DNA of 64,000 bases, from the NCBI RefSeq assembly GCF_016808335.1, contig NC_053142.1, positions 40,343,674 through 40,407,673 on the forward strand, written 5' to 3'. Under the pieces are notes generated by a model. That model had not been told where the DNA came from and searched no databases. It saw nothing but the letters and a program-made list of their open reading frames with translations. The translations under genes and the position numbers were made by a program. Shown piece by piece: positions 23,744 through 32,514 of this stretch. Positions within the stretch are counted from its first letter, which is position 1. Every line of letters begins with the position of its first letter. This DNA comes from Panicum virgatum (lineage: Eukaryota; Streptophyta; Magnoliopsida; Poales; Poaceae).

Positions 23744-24211
23744 TTATTCTTCGCTGGGTTCTGCAAATCGTTGAAAAACGATCTCAGCACAAGACACAGA
23801 CTGTTTGAAGCAAATATCTATAGCACATTGGTATAATGAGGCAGACTGTGTAAACAAGCTACAGAGTACTCTGCAAAAAGAAAATATTAATATAGCATCA
23901 AAAAAGACTAACAGACCATACTTTATGGTGTCTGAAGATTTTTTCTTTATGGTGTCTAAAAAACCGTTTCTATCAACATCCCCAATAGCCGGGCAAGTTG
24001 TAGCAATATGACTTCTAAGACTACTAGTGCCCGATTGAGCCCCAAGTCTCAGCCCACAATACTTGCAAACTGCCTTCCAAACGTCATCTACCATCACCAA
24101 ATCTTGCTCAAAGAATTGCCATACCTTTGATCTCCTAACACGTGGTTGAGATGAATCATGCTCATCATCGGTTCCAGAGCTATCAATTGTGTGGGATGTG
24201 CTTGCAGACAT
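23744..24211 (-). pseudogene. BED-type zinc-finger fragment, hAT-derived
   Basis: Starts at the Met at 24211 and runs 155 codons. Residues about 30-75 form a BED finger: aromatic WQFF at 31-34, then C49-X2-C52, H68 and C73, with SSLRSH before the histidine. BED fingers bind DNA and are the N-terminal domain of hAT transposases and of domesticated hAT-derived regulators. After residue 95 the protein turns into hydrophobic, intron-like sequence and no transposase or dimerisation domain follows. A canonical acceptor (gtgcag) lies just upstream at about 24234, so this was an internal exon. It is best read as a truncated hAT relic. Confidence 0.6.
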
Positions 24212-25733
24212 TTTTGAGGTAGCTCACAATGAATCTGCACATGGGAGGCCATTTACATTTCTTAGTAATCTAACAAAAATCTACAAACAAGTAAACATAA
24301 TAAAACCAGAAAGATGCAGAAATAAAGATGGCAGACAGCATACTTCGTCACTTTCAAAATCCGGTGAGAGAAGCTCTAGTGCATCAGCCACATCAATCAT
24401 TTCCCACTTTCCAATCAATTCAACAGCTTGCTTAGCTTCCTGCATAGCATTATCACATTTTGGGTTCAGACAATGCAGTGTTCACTACTCCAAAAAATCA
24501 GCACTAGACTCTTTCCAGTATGTAATAGAAAATTTTGGCATGATGAAAAATGTGACATCAAATAAGCCAAAGGTAGACTTGCGGTACACTTTTATGCGTA
24601 TATCACTTAGTAGAGGCAGACCAAATCTGACAGCACAAAACAAAAGAAGCACTTGCACAGGAACACGATCGAACTCCATCATCACGTAGCTGTCAACAAC
24701 GGCCGACTACATATGCAACAAGAAGACAGGCACTGCATAGTTTTCTCATCAGCAGTACGAATCAGCAAGGATGGATCCGCAAGGGGGCTCGGCTAGGAGG
24801 AAGAGAAGGACTCCCCTACCGTCGCGCGTCCTCTCCGCTCCACGGCGAGCTCGCCCGGCCCCAGCGGGGAGAGGCGGGGTGTGAGACCAGCGGCTGGCGG
24901 AGGAGGCGCCCGATCTAGGGGGTGGTGGCGGGTCCGGTGCCCCCAGAGTCGCGACGCGCCGGCGGCGGGGGGGGGGGGGAGAGGCCAGCAACCAGCGGAG
25001 ATCGCAGGCGTGGAGGTGGTGGGCCGGCGAGGCTTGGCGACGACGACGGTGGCCGGTGGAGACGTGGTGCCGGCGAGGACCCGCGATCGCCTGGCGTCGT
25101 GGCGGCGAGGGTGGGTGACGCACGTCCGGGGCAGAGTCGCCGGGATAGGGTTCTTTGGTTTTCTCTGACCGTGTAACCATTCCCAATTCATGGGCTCGAC
25201 CCATTTAGAACCAAATCGTTGAGGCTCAATCCAAATCAGACCAAACTATTCATTTCAGCATCCAACTCAAACCAAACCAATTAATATGAGAAGCCCATTT
25301 ACAATCAACCAAACCAAGCCCAGAGCAAATCCAATCCATTAAAACCACTGTGGCCCAAACCATTTGCAGGTTGAAGTGCATCCTTTCAATTTACTTTAGC
25401 TTCGTCACTGCCATGTGCAACGGTTCGTCGGCAGTGTCCACCAATTCCCTATCAACCTGCCAAGTATATCATTCTGTTACAAAAACGCACATGCAGCTCG
25501 AGTGCCGATGAGTCGAGAGATCGCGGCCTTCGCAACCATGCAAATCTCCAAAACAAACCAACAGGAAGTAAGCCAAACAACGGGGCGCCACACTGTCATG
25601 CAAGTCCCTGCTGTACCTTGTACTACCTGATAACCTGAACCGCACAATCCCAGGCGCGCCGTGGTCGGCGTTCGGCGAGAGACCGGCCCATCTCCTTGCT
25701 CCGCGCCCCGCGCGCGCAGTGGCTTCACCTCAC
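24212..25733. other. Flank of the BED relic with a GC-rich, 5'UTR-like island
   Basis: 24770-25170 is very GC-rich on a moderate background and, read on the minus strand, ends in AT-rich sequence toward the VPS34 exon and BED exon. It may be the first exon or promoter of a chimeric transcript. It includes a 13-base G run at 24967-24979. Frames here have no recognisable domain. From 25200 to 25733 nothing is recognised. Confidence 0.4.
24344..24439 (-). pseudogene. Single captured exon of VPS34 (class III phosphatidylinositol 3-kinase)
   Basis: A 96-base exon with AG before it and GT after it encodes 32 residues including KWEMIDVADALELLSP. This matches from memory the helical (PIK accessory) domain of plant VPS34, the endosomal and autophagy PI3-kinase, where the block follows EAKQA and precedes the EEVRAYAV helix. 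No neighbouring VPS34 exon is recognised on either side, so a lone exon with its intron borders was moved here, probably by the adjacent hAT-like element. The ~200 bases upstream (24485-24685) also hold an open minus-strand frame of unknown origin. Confidence 0.65.
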
Positions 25734-25959
25734 GGACCTTTTTCATTTTTATATTTAAAAAAACAAAATTTCAAAAATATATGTCGAATTCGAAAATTTT
25801 CAAAAATGGGTGCATGTCCCCCCTAATGGGCGACAGGACCTAAATATAAAAAAATTTAGGTCCTGTAGACACCCTACGACAGGCACCTATTTTTTAAAAT
25901 TTCTCTATTCGGTATATTTTTTAAATTTTGTTTTTTTAATATAAAAATGAAAAAAACGC
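25734..25959. mobile_element. Mutator-type MITE with 9-base target duplication
   Basis: 226 bases with inverted ends of about 40 bases (cctttttcatttttatatt and aatataaaaatgaaaaaaac). The perfect 9-base duplication tcacctcac lies at 25725-25733 and 25960-25968, the length made by Mutator transposases. The centre holds a smaller palindrome, aggacctaaat...atttaggtcct. AT-rich and non-coding, within GC-rich DNA. Confidence 0.8.
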
Positions 25960-25968
25960 TCACCTCAC

Positions 25969-26672
25969 TTGGGGCGGTTGGGGGCCCGGTCCGAGCACCA
26001 GCGTGCCAGCATCCACGAATCGCGACCGCGGCCTGTGGACTTTGGTTTGGGCGACATCTCTCTCATGGTCTCGCCGCGTCGACGGCCTCTTTCTGCGGAC
26101 CTGAGCTAACCAGCGGCAGGACACGCGACGCCTAGCCTAGGATCCGGCCGCTGGGCGCCCTACGCGATCGCTGTCCCCTCGCGCGGCAGTTCCTTCGCTT
26201 GTCGCCGCCGCCCGTCCCGTTCGCTCCGCGCCCGGGAGGAGCAGTCACAAACAGAGCGCGCAGTCATTGAGCTAGCGCACGCAACTGCTCAGTCATCTCG
26301 ACCGTGGTGGAGGCGTCACGTCGAATGCGCGCGTGGTGGAGCCGGGTAACTCGGCATGATTCGCGTCGTCGACAAAATGCGCAACGCGAAATTGGGCCAG
26401 TGCCTGCAGTACTCCTACCATCCTAACGATAGTTTTTTTTTTTTGATAGGAAATCCTAACGACAGTTTGAGCGGCGTACTGGTACTCGCTCGAACAGTTT
26501 AGTTTTTGCACATCGAGCACGCGGTAGTAGTACGATCGATGCAGCTGATGCCAGGACAACCTTTCGCTTTCCGACTGGCGCCGTAGTGCTCCAGATTTCG
26601 ACCCGGCGCGTCAGTCACCGTCACTTTCAGGTTTATCTTTTCTTCCCACGCACCTAAAGCTGCATCAAAGTA
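25969..26672. other. GC-rich intergenic region
   Basis: No gene recognised. It contains a micro-insertion with direct repeats at about 26420-26468, described among the findings. Confidence 0.45.
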
Positions 26673-27030
26673 GGGCCGTGTTTAGTTGTTTACCTGGAAA
26701 AAAATTATAAAGGAATTTTACTAATTTGAAGTATTAAATAAAGTATATTTACAAAACTTTTTGCACAGATGGGTTGTAAATCGCGAGACGAATCTAATAA
26801 TGCTAATTAATCCATGATTAATTCATAATTAGCGGATGGTTACTGTAGTATCACTGTTGCAAATCATGGATTAAGTAGACTCATTAGATTCGTCTCGCGA
26901 TTTAGAGCTCATCCATGCAAAAAATTTTGTAAATAAACTTCATTTAGTACTTCATGCATGTGTCAAAATATTCGATGTGATGTTTTTTTTGCGTTTACGG
27001 ATTTTACGGGTAAAGATCTAAACAGTGCCT
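26673..27030. mobile_element. MITE of the ggccgtgttt family (copy 2)
   Basis: About 358 bases between gggccgtgtttagttg and ctaaacagtgcct. The inner arms gtaaatcgcgagacgaat and attcgtctcgcgattta are inverted. Non-coding. Confidence 0.7.
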
Positions 27031-27515
27031 ATATGCTTTTGTTTGTAAGAACACCAGTACTGTATACGAGAAGGTTCCTCCTTGAAAAAGCATGAACGGA
27101 AAAGAACCGGCCGCGACAAAGCAACACAGGAGGCGGTGGCCGAATCTGACTGGCACCTAGGATTGGGTAACAGTAACAGCACCTCATCATGCCAGTGCCC
27201 GCGCCACGCCACAGCGCGCGACGTCGGCAACCGCCAACCAGACATGGGCGAGGGCGACCTGCCCGCCACGCCGCCATCTGGGGCTCTGCCCATCTCCGCC
27301 CCCACGCGCCCCTACCGCTCGCGATAGTGCAGCAGGGCCTGGGCTCAGCGGCCGTTGCGGAGTGGCTTTCCGGGCCCTAAGCGCACTGACATGGACGGGC
27401 ATGGAGGGAGATCACCGGCGCGACGCCGCCCCGGCGTCTCCCGAGCAGGCACGCACGCACCGGTCGACTGCAGGTGCCGTCCGAGCGTCGAGCTCGAGGA
27501 GTGGCCGCGGTGCTC
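27031..27515. other. GC-rich spacer between two MITEs
   Basis: Several overlapping short frames on both strands are open because of GC content. No domain is visible. Confidence 0.45.
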
Positions 27516-27828
27516 GGCGTGTTTAGTTGTGCTTCGTAAAATTTTTGAAAAGACATCTTTTTATGTTTGAAGTACTAAATATAGATTAATCACAAAATAA
27601 ATTACAGAACTCGTCTGTAAATCGCGAGACGAATGTAATGAGCCTAATTAATCCGTCATTAGAGATTGTTTACTGTAGCAATTTAGCATCTGCTTATGGC
27701 CTAATTAGGTTCGTCTCGCGATTTACAGGCAGCTGTCGCAATGCGTTTTTTTATTTCGTCTAGATTTAAGTCTCCATACAGGTGTCGGAAAAAAAATTTG
27801 AATTTTGATTTTTGGAACTAAACACGGC
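27516..27828. mobile_element. MITE of the ggccgtgttt family (copy 3)
   Basis: About 313 bases between ggcgtgtttagttg and aactaaacacggcg. The inner inverted arms ctgtaaatcgcgagacgaat and attaggttcgtctcgcgatttacag pair well. Non-coding, about 490 bases from copy 2. Confidence 0.7.
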
Positions 27829-28857
27829 GTTGAGTTCGCCGGGCATTATTGCGCGCCCCTCTGCTACTAGCTTCCTGATCCACTGTTCACCCCTTTCTGA
27901 ATTTATGGACGTGTTAGGGAGCTGCTGGGCCATCGCCCATACACGCCACATGCGCGCCATCATGCGTGTGCGCTTTCGAAACAGGTTGCCTGTTCTGCAA
28001 CGGACGCGGGTGGCCGGTGGCCGGACCCCCGCGCGAGCAGCCTTGGATGGTTCCGTGGCACGATCAGGAGGTGTCGAACGCGTGCATGAGACACACACTT
28101 CGCTGATGGGTCACTGCGGATCCCAATTATGTGCACACTGCTTATCAACAGGCTTACAGTTACAGGCATGTCAAATGTGGTAACGCCTGCCTTTTAAAAG
28201 AAGTTTTTGTTGAAACCATTTTTTTCAAGCTAATCTTCTGATGAGGAAAACATGAAGCAATTCGTTTGTGTGGTCTAAATACTGAATTTGTTGGCCCCAA
28301 CCACCCAAAACTGATACACTTAAACTTTCCAGCAATCAAGAGCTATATGTACGTACAATGGAGATTCATCGGATTCCTGTACTCCGTAGCTTCGTAGCAC
28401 CTGCGAGCTATCAGCTATGTGCAGAGAAATAGAGATTCTGTGACAAAATTAGATCGGTCTGAAAAAAAAAATTGCATGGTTGCGGTTCAGACTTCAGAGT
28501 AGCTCCACAAGTATCTTGGTCAGAGGCATGTGCCTTGCATTAACGCGACGGCAGAATCATCTCCTCTGAAGTCCGCGGAGGCGCGGACAAACCCGGTGCA
28601 TGTGACTGTGAGGATCAATCTGCACTGTCCATCTTTCTCAAAGGCCATCCATGGCAGTGTACCGTACACACATACGTGCTACTGTACTCATGCGTCATTC
28701 TTTTCTTCAAGCTAACGAGCGGGCTAGAGCTGGTACACACTACTGCCTAAGTGCCTAGCCCATGGACCAGAACAGAAGAGCAGTACGCGAGCTTAAAGAC
28801 CTGCCAAAAAAAAAAGGGTCCGATCTCGTGTAGTAGAGCAGAGCCTAGCTACGTCGT
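27829..28857. other. Intergenic region
   Basis: No recognisable gene. Overlapping frames of 60-123 codons at 27766-28183 lie on both strands and show no domain. Confidence 0.45.
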
Positions 28858-28865
28858 CCAGGACC

Positions 28866-29023
28866 TAGGGGTGGTAATGGGCCATGGCCCTAATGGCCTC
28901 TTCACAGTCCAATAAAGCCCTTAAAATTTTTAGTTCAAAAATACATATGTTTAGAGCCCGGCCATTTTAGGGCCCGATCCTTAGATTTTCTAGTTCAAAA
29001 TGTTGGGCCCTTTACCACCCCTA
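28866..29023. mobile_element. 158-base hAT-type MITE (copy B)
   Basis: Same length and family as the copy at 17370-17527 but inverted. Ends taggggtggtaatgggcc and gggccctttaccacccct pair. The perfect 8-base target duplication ccaggacc lies at 28858-28865 and 29024-29031. Confidence 0.85.
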
Positions 29024-29031
29024 CCAGGACC

Positions 29032-29588
29032 GCAGCTAAAGGCCGGCCCTGTTTGGTTGTGCAGCCGCTGGCTGGACTCCATCAACCGGGCCGGTCCTCG
29101 GCGCTAGCCTAGCACTGGCCGATCGGGTGGCTGCTCGTGGCTAGCTGATCGACCTCTTCTGAGTTCTGAGTCCTGACCGGGCGCGCGGGCGTTAATGCCA
29201 TCGATCCATGCCCGCCGGCCGGCGTGGGCGCGCCACCTACGCCTGTGCCCGGTCCACGGGGAACGGACGGGCTCGCCACAGCGCCCCCATCATTCGATGG
29301 CTTTTACTCGCGCCACGCACGGCCGGGGTCGGGTCGATCCACGGATCCGGCCTCCCGGCCGCATCGGCGGCCGGGGCGGGCCGTGCACGCACGCCTGGTT
29401 GCCGTGCGGGCGGGCGGAGCGCGCGCCATGCCGCCGGGGCGCGTGCGCGAGCGGCAGCGCCGGGTGCCGAGTCCGTACCGCTGCTGGGGCGCCGGCGTTC
29501 GATCGGCCGGTGCGCGTACGGCACCCCTGCCCATGCCGTGCCGGGATGGATGATCTGATCGCGCGCGCAGCGGAGTGGGGAGGAGGGG
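29032..29588. other. GC-rich 5' flank of the Reina-type insertion
   Basis: About 70% GC, with frames open on both strands. No domain is recognised. It continues on the far side of the retroelement at 34934, so it was one sequence before the insertion. Confidence 0.45.
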
Positions 29589-29866
29589 TGCTACGTGCCT
29601 GATAATAGCGAGATGGGATTTGCCGGCGAAGCGCGCGGCGATGAGCACGGCGGTGCCGTCTCGGATAGGAAGAAGGCAGAGGAATAGTAGGGTTCAGTTT
29701 GTTGTTCGATCTCGCCGACCGCCCGACCACCCACACAGCGAGTATATAGGTCATTTAGCTGGGCTCAGCCCGTTACATGCCTGCGGCTCACAGGCCGGCT
29801 TACGGCTCGATGCGAAGTAAGGTAAGGTCCAGTAGGACGATAAGGCCCAACAGGGCGGCTGTGGCA
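29589..29866 (-). repeat. 3' LTR of the Reina-type element
   Basis: 278 bases with tgctacgtg and gctgtggca as its plus-strand ends (TG...CA). It contains a minus-strand TATA box at about 29740-29748. Confidence 0.9.
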
Positions 29867-29878
29867 TCCCTCCCCGCT
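29867..29878 (-). other. Polypurine tract of the Reina-type element
   Basis: Minus-strand sequence gcggggaggga abuts the 3' LTR, as needed for plus-strand priming. Confidence 0.75.
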
Positions 29879-29895
29879 TGAGTTGCAGCATGTCC

Positions 29896-32514
29896 TCAGG
29901 CTGCAGTATCATCAGTGTCCACGAACAGAGATGCTGAAGTAGTACTCAGAGGTAACGTGTGCATATTCTCCCAAGACGACCATGACGTTGGAGAAGTACC
30001 CCACTGCACACAAGCATAAGGAATGGTAGAGCTTCCTACTTTACGAAAACCAGTATGTGATACCTGATGTGTTGTAGATGTAGAAGTTCCCTCAAGAATA
30101 GCCAATTCAGAATCTGGCAGAGGTTGGATATCAGGAGGTAGGGCCTTCTTAAGTTGGGAGACGTGGAAGACAGGGTGGATCTTACTAGACGATGGTAACT
30201 GCAGTTTATATGCCACTGGTCCAATGCGTTGCAGCACTTCATACGGCCCAAAGTACTTGAAACTGAGTTTATGAACCAAGCGGCGCTGAACCGACTGTTG
30301 CACATAGGGCTGAAGTTTAACAAAGACCCAATCACCAACCTGAAACTCACGTTCTTGCCGTTTTTTATCCTCCTGGTGCTTCATGCGCTGTTGGGCACGC
30401 TGGAGATTCTGTTGAATCACTTGCTGCATGGCAGAACGTTCGTTCAGCCACTGTTGTAAGTCTGGGACAGTGCAAGCATCACTGGGCACAATGCCAAAAT
30501 GAATTGGTGGGTAGCCATATAATACTTCAAATGGTGTTTTGCCCAGAGCCGAGTGGTATGCTGTGTTGTACCAAAATTCGGCTAGAGGTAGCCATGTGAC
30601 CCACTTAGAAGGACAGGACTGAACTAGGCACCTGAGATAAGTCTCCAAGCACTGGTTTAATTTCTCAGTTTGACCATCGGTTTGCGGATGATATGCTGAG
30701 CTCATATTGAGGGTTGTATCAGTCAACTTAAAGAGCTCCTGCCATAGGCCACTAGTGAATACACGATCCCTGTCAGAGATGATCATTTTTGGCATGCCAT
30801 GTAACTTGTAAACATTGGCCATATAAACCTGAGCCACTGATAAGGATGTGTAAGGGTGAGAGATAGGGATAAAGTGACCATATTTACTGAATTTGTCAAT
30901 GACCACCAATATAGTATCAAATGATTTGGATTTTGGTAGGCCTTCAATAAAATCCAAGCAAACAGTGTGCCAAGCCTGTGGTGGGACTGGCAGGGGTTGT
31001 AACAAACCAGGAAGCTTGCAGTGTTCAGGTTTGGCTTGGGAGCATATTTGACAAGAGTTGACATAATTCTTGATGTCTTGTTTCATACCTGGCCAAGCAA
31101 ACAAGGCTTTAACTTTCTGGTAAGTGGCAGTTATACCAGAATGTCCTCCTAAGCCACTGGAATGCAGAGCGAGCAAGATAGCTTGTTGAGCTTCTTTGTG
31201 GTTGCCTAGCCAGATTCGTCCCTTGTGTTTGATGACTCCATCAACCAGTGTATATCCCCTGTCATTGGTTCCTGTCAGACTGAGTTCAGAGAGAAGGTCT
31301 TTACTCTGCTGGTCCTGTTGGTATCCTTCAATTATAATTTCTAACCACTTAGGTGTGCTAACAGATATAGCATGGAGGTCATCTGGTGGGGGTTGCCTAG
31401 ACAAGGCATCAGCAGCTTTATTCTCAAGGCCTTTCTTATAATGAATTTTATATTGCAAACCCAGCAACTTGATGAAGGCTTTCTGTTGCATCCCCTCATG
31501 AATTCTCTGCTCTGTGAGGTGTATCAAGCTTCTCTGATCAGTCAGAATTGTGAACTCTTTGTGTTGGAGATAAGGCTTCCACCTAGACACAGCCATAATA
31601 AGAGCAAGACACTCTTTTTCATATGTGGACAATTGTTGGGCTTTAGTTCCCAAGGCTTTGCTCAGATAAGCAATAGGGTGATGATCCTGCATAAGAACAG
31701 CACCTATTCCAGTAGCACAAGCATCAGTTTCCACCTGAAATTCCTTGCTGAAATCTGGGAGGGCTAACACTGGTGCTGTCATTAGGGCTGTCTTCAAGGT
31801 TTGAAAACACAACTGATGTTGAGAGGTCCACACAAAAGGCACTTGTTTCTTCAATAAGTCTGTCAATGGTCTGCTGTACACAGCATAGTTCTTGATGAAT
31901 TTTCTATAATATCCAGATAGACCCAGAAATCCCCTTAATTGCTTGATGTCTGATGGTATTGGCCAGGATTTGATGGCTTGCAATTTTTCTGGATCAGTGG
32001 AGACACCTTGGCTGCTGATAATGTGGGCTAAGTATTCCAAACTCTGTTGGGCAAATGTGCATTTGGATTTCTTGAGAAGAAGACCATGTTCTTTTAATCT
32101 CTCGAGCACCAGAGTGAGGTGATGAACATGTTCTTCCAATGTAGGGCTATATATCAATATGTCATCGACAAACACCAACACAAATTTCCTTAACATATCA
32201 CCAAAGATATTGTTCATGACAGCTTGGAAGGTGGCAGGGGCATTGGTTAAGCCAAATGGCATCACCTTAAACTCCCAATGTCCATGGTGTGTTTTAAAAG
32301 CTGTTTTAGCTTCATCAGCTGGGGATACTCGGATTTGATGGTAACCAGAGCGCATGTCTAACTTGGAAAACCATGCAGATCCTTGCAACTCATCCAACAG
32401 CTCATCTACTATAGGTAGGGGGTACTTGTTTTTGACAGTCAAAGCATTGAGTTGACGGTAATCCACACAAAACCGGGGAGGAGAAGGGACTAGTGCTGGG
32501 TTGAATGATGCCAT
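29896..32514 (-). CDS. RT, RNase H, integrase and chromodomain-like tail, Reina-type element
   Basis: An 872-codon frame, offset by one base from the gag-protease frame. In order it carries RT from FCVDYR (residue 15) with the catalytic FVDD at 115-118, RNase H around ETDACATGIGA, the H2C2 integrase finger (HSGLGGHSG ... CQICSQAK), the integrase core with D, D and E blocks (CLDFIEG, IISDRDRVF, TDGQTEKLN), a GPY/F-type segment (KYFGPYEV) and a chromodomain-like end (YACVQWG ... SSWENMH). The Met at 32514 is not a real start. This is the downstream half of a polyprotein broken by a deletion. All later domains look intact. Confidence 0.88.
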   Translation of the reverse strand: MASFNPALVPSPPRFCVDYRQLNALTVKNKYPLPIVDELLDELQGSAWFSKLDMRSGYHQIRVSPADEAKTAFKTHHGHWEFKVMPFGLTNAPATFQAVMNNIFGDMLRKFVLVFVDDILIYSPTLEEHVHHLTLVLERLKEHGLLLKKSKCTFAQQSLEYLAHIISSQGVSTDPEKLQAIKSWPIPSDIKQLRGFLGLSGYYRKFIKNYAVYSRPLTDLLKKQVPFVWTSQHQLCFQTLKTALMTAPVLALPDFSKEFQVETDACATGIGAVLMQDHHPIAYLSKALGTKAQQLSTYEKECLALIMAVSRWKPYLQHKEFTILTDQRSLIHLTEQRIHEGMQQKAFIKLLGLQYKIHYKKGLENKAADALSRQPPPDDLHAISVSTPKWLEIIIEGYQQDQQSKDLLSELSLTGTNDRGYTLVDGVIKHKGRIWLGNHKEAQQAILLALHSSGLGGHSGITATYQKVKALFAWPGMKQDIKNYVNSCQICSQAKPEHCKLPGLLQPLPVPPQAWHTVCLDFIEGLPKSKSFDTILVVIDKFSKYGHFIPISHPYTSLSVAQVYMANVYKLHGMPKMIISDRDRVFTSGLWQELFKLTDTTLNMSSAYHPQTDGQTEKLNQCLETYLRCLVQSCPSKWVTWLPLAEFWYNTAYHSALGKTPFEVLYGYPPIHFGIVPSDACTVPDLQQWLNERSAMQQVIQQNLQRAQQRMKHQEDKKRQEREFQVGDWVFVKLQPYVQQSVQRRLVHKLSFKYFGPYEVLQRIGPVAYKLQLPSSSKIHPVFHVSQLKKALPPDIQPLPDSELAILEGTSTSTTHQVSHTGFRKVGSSTIPYACVQWGTSPTSWSSWENMHTLPLSTTSASLFVDTDDTAA

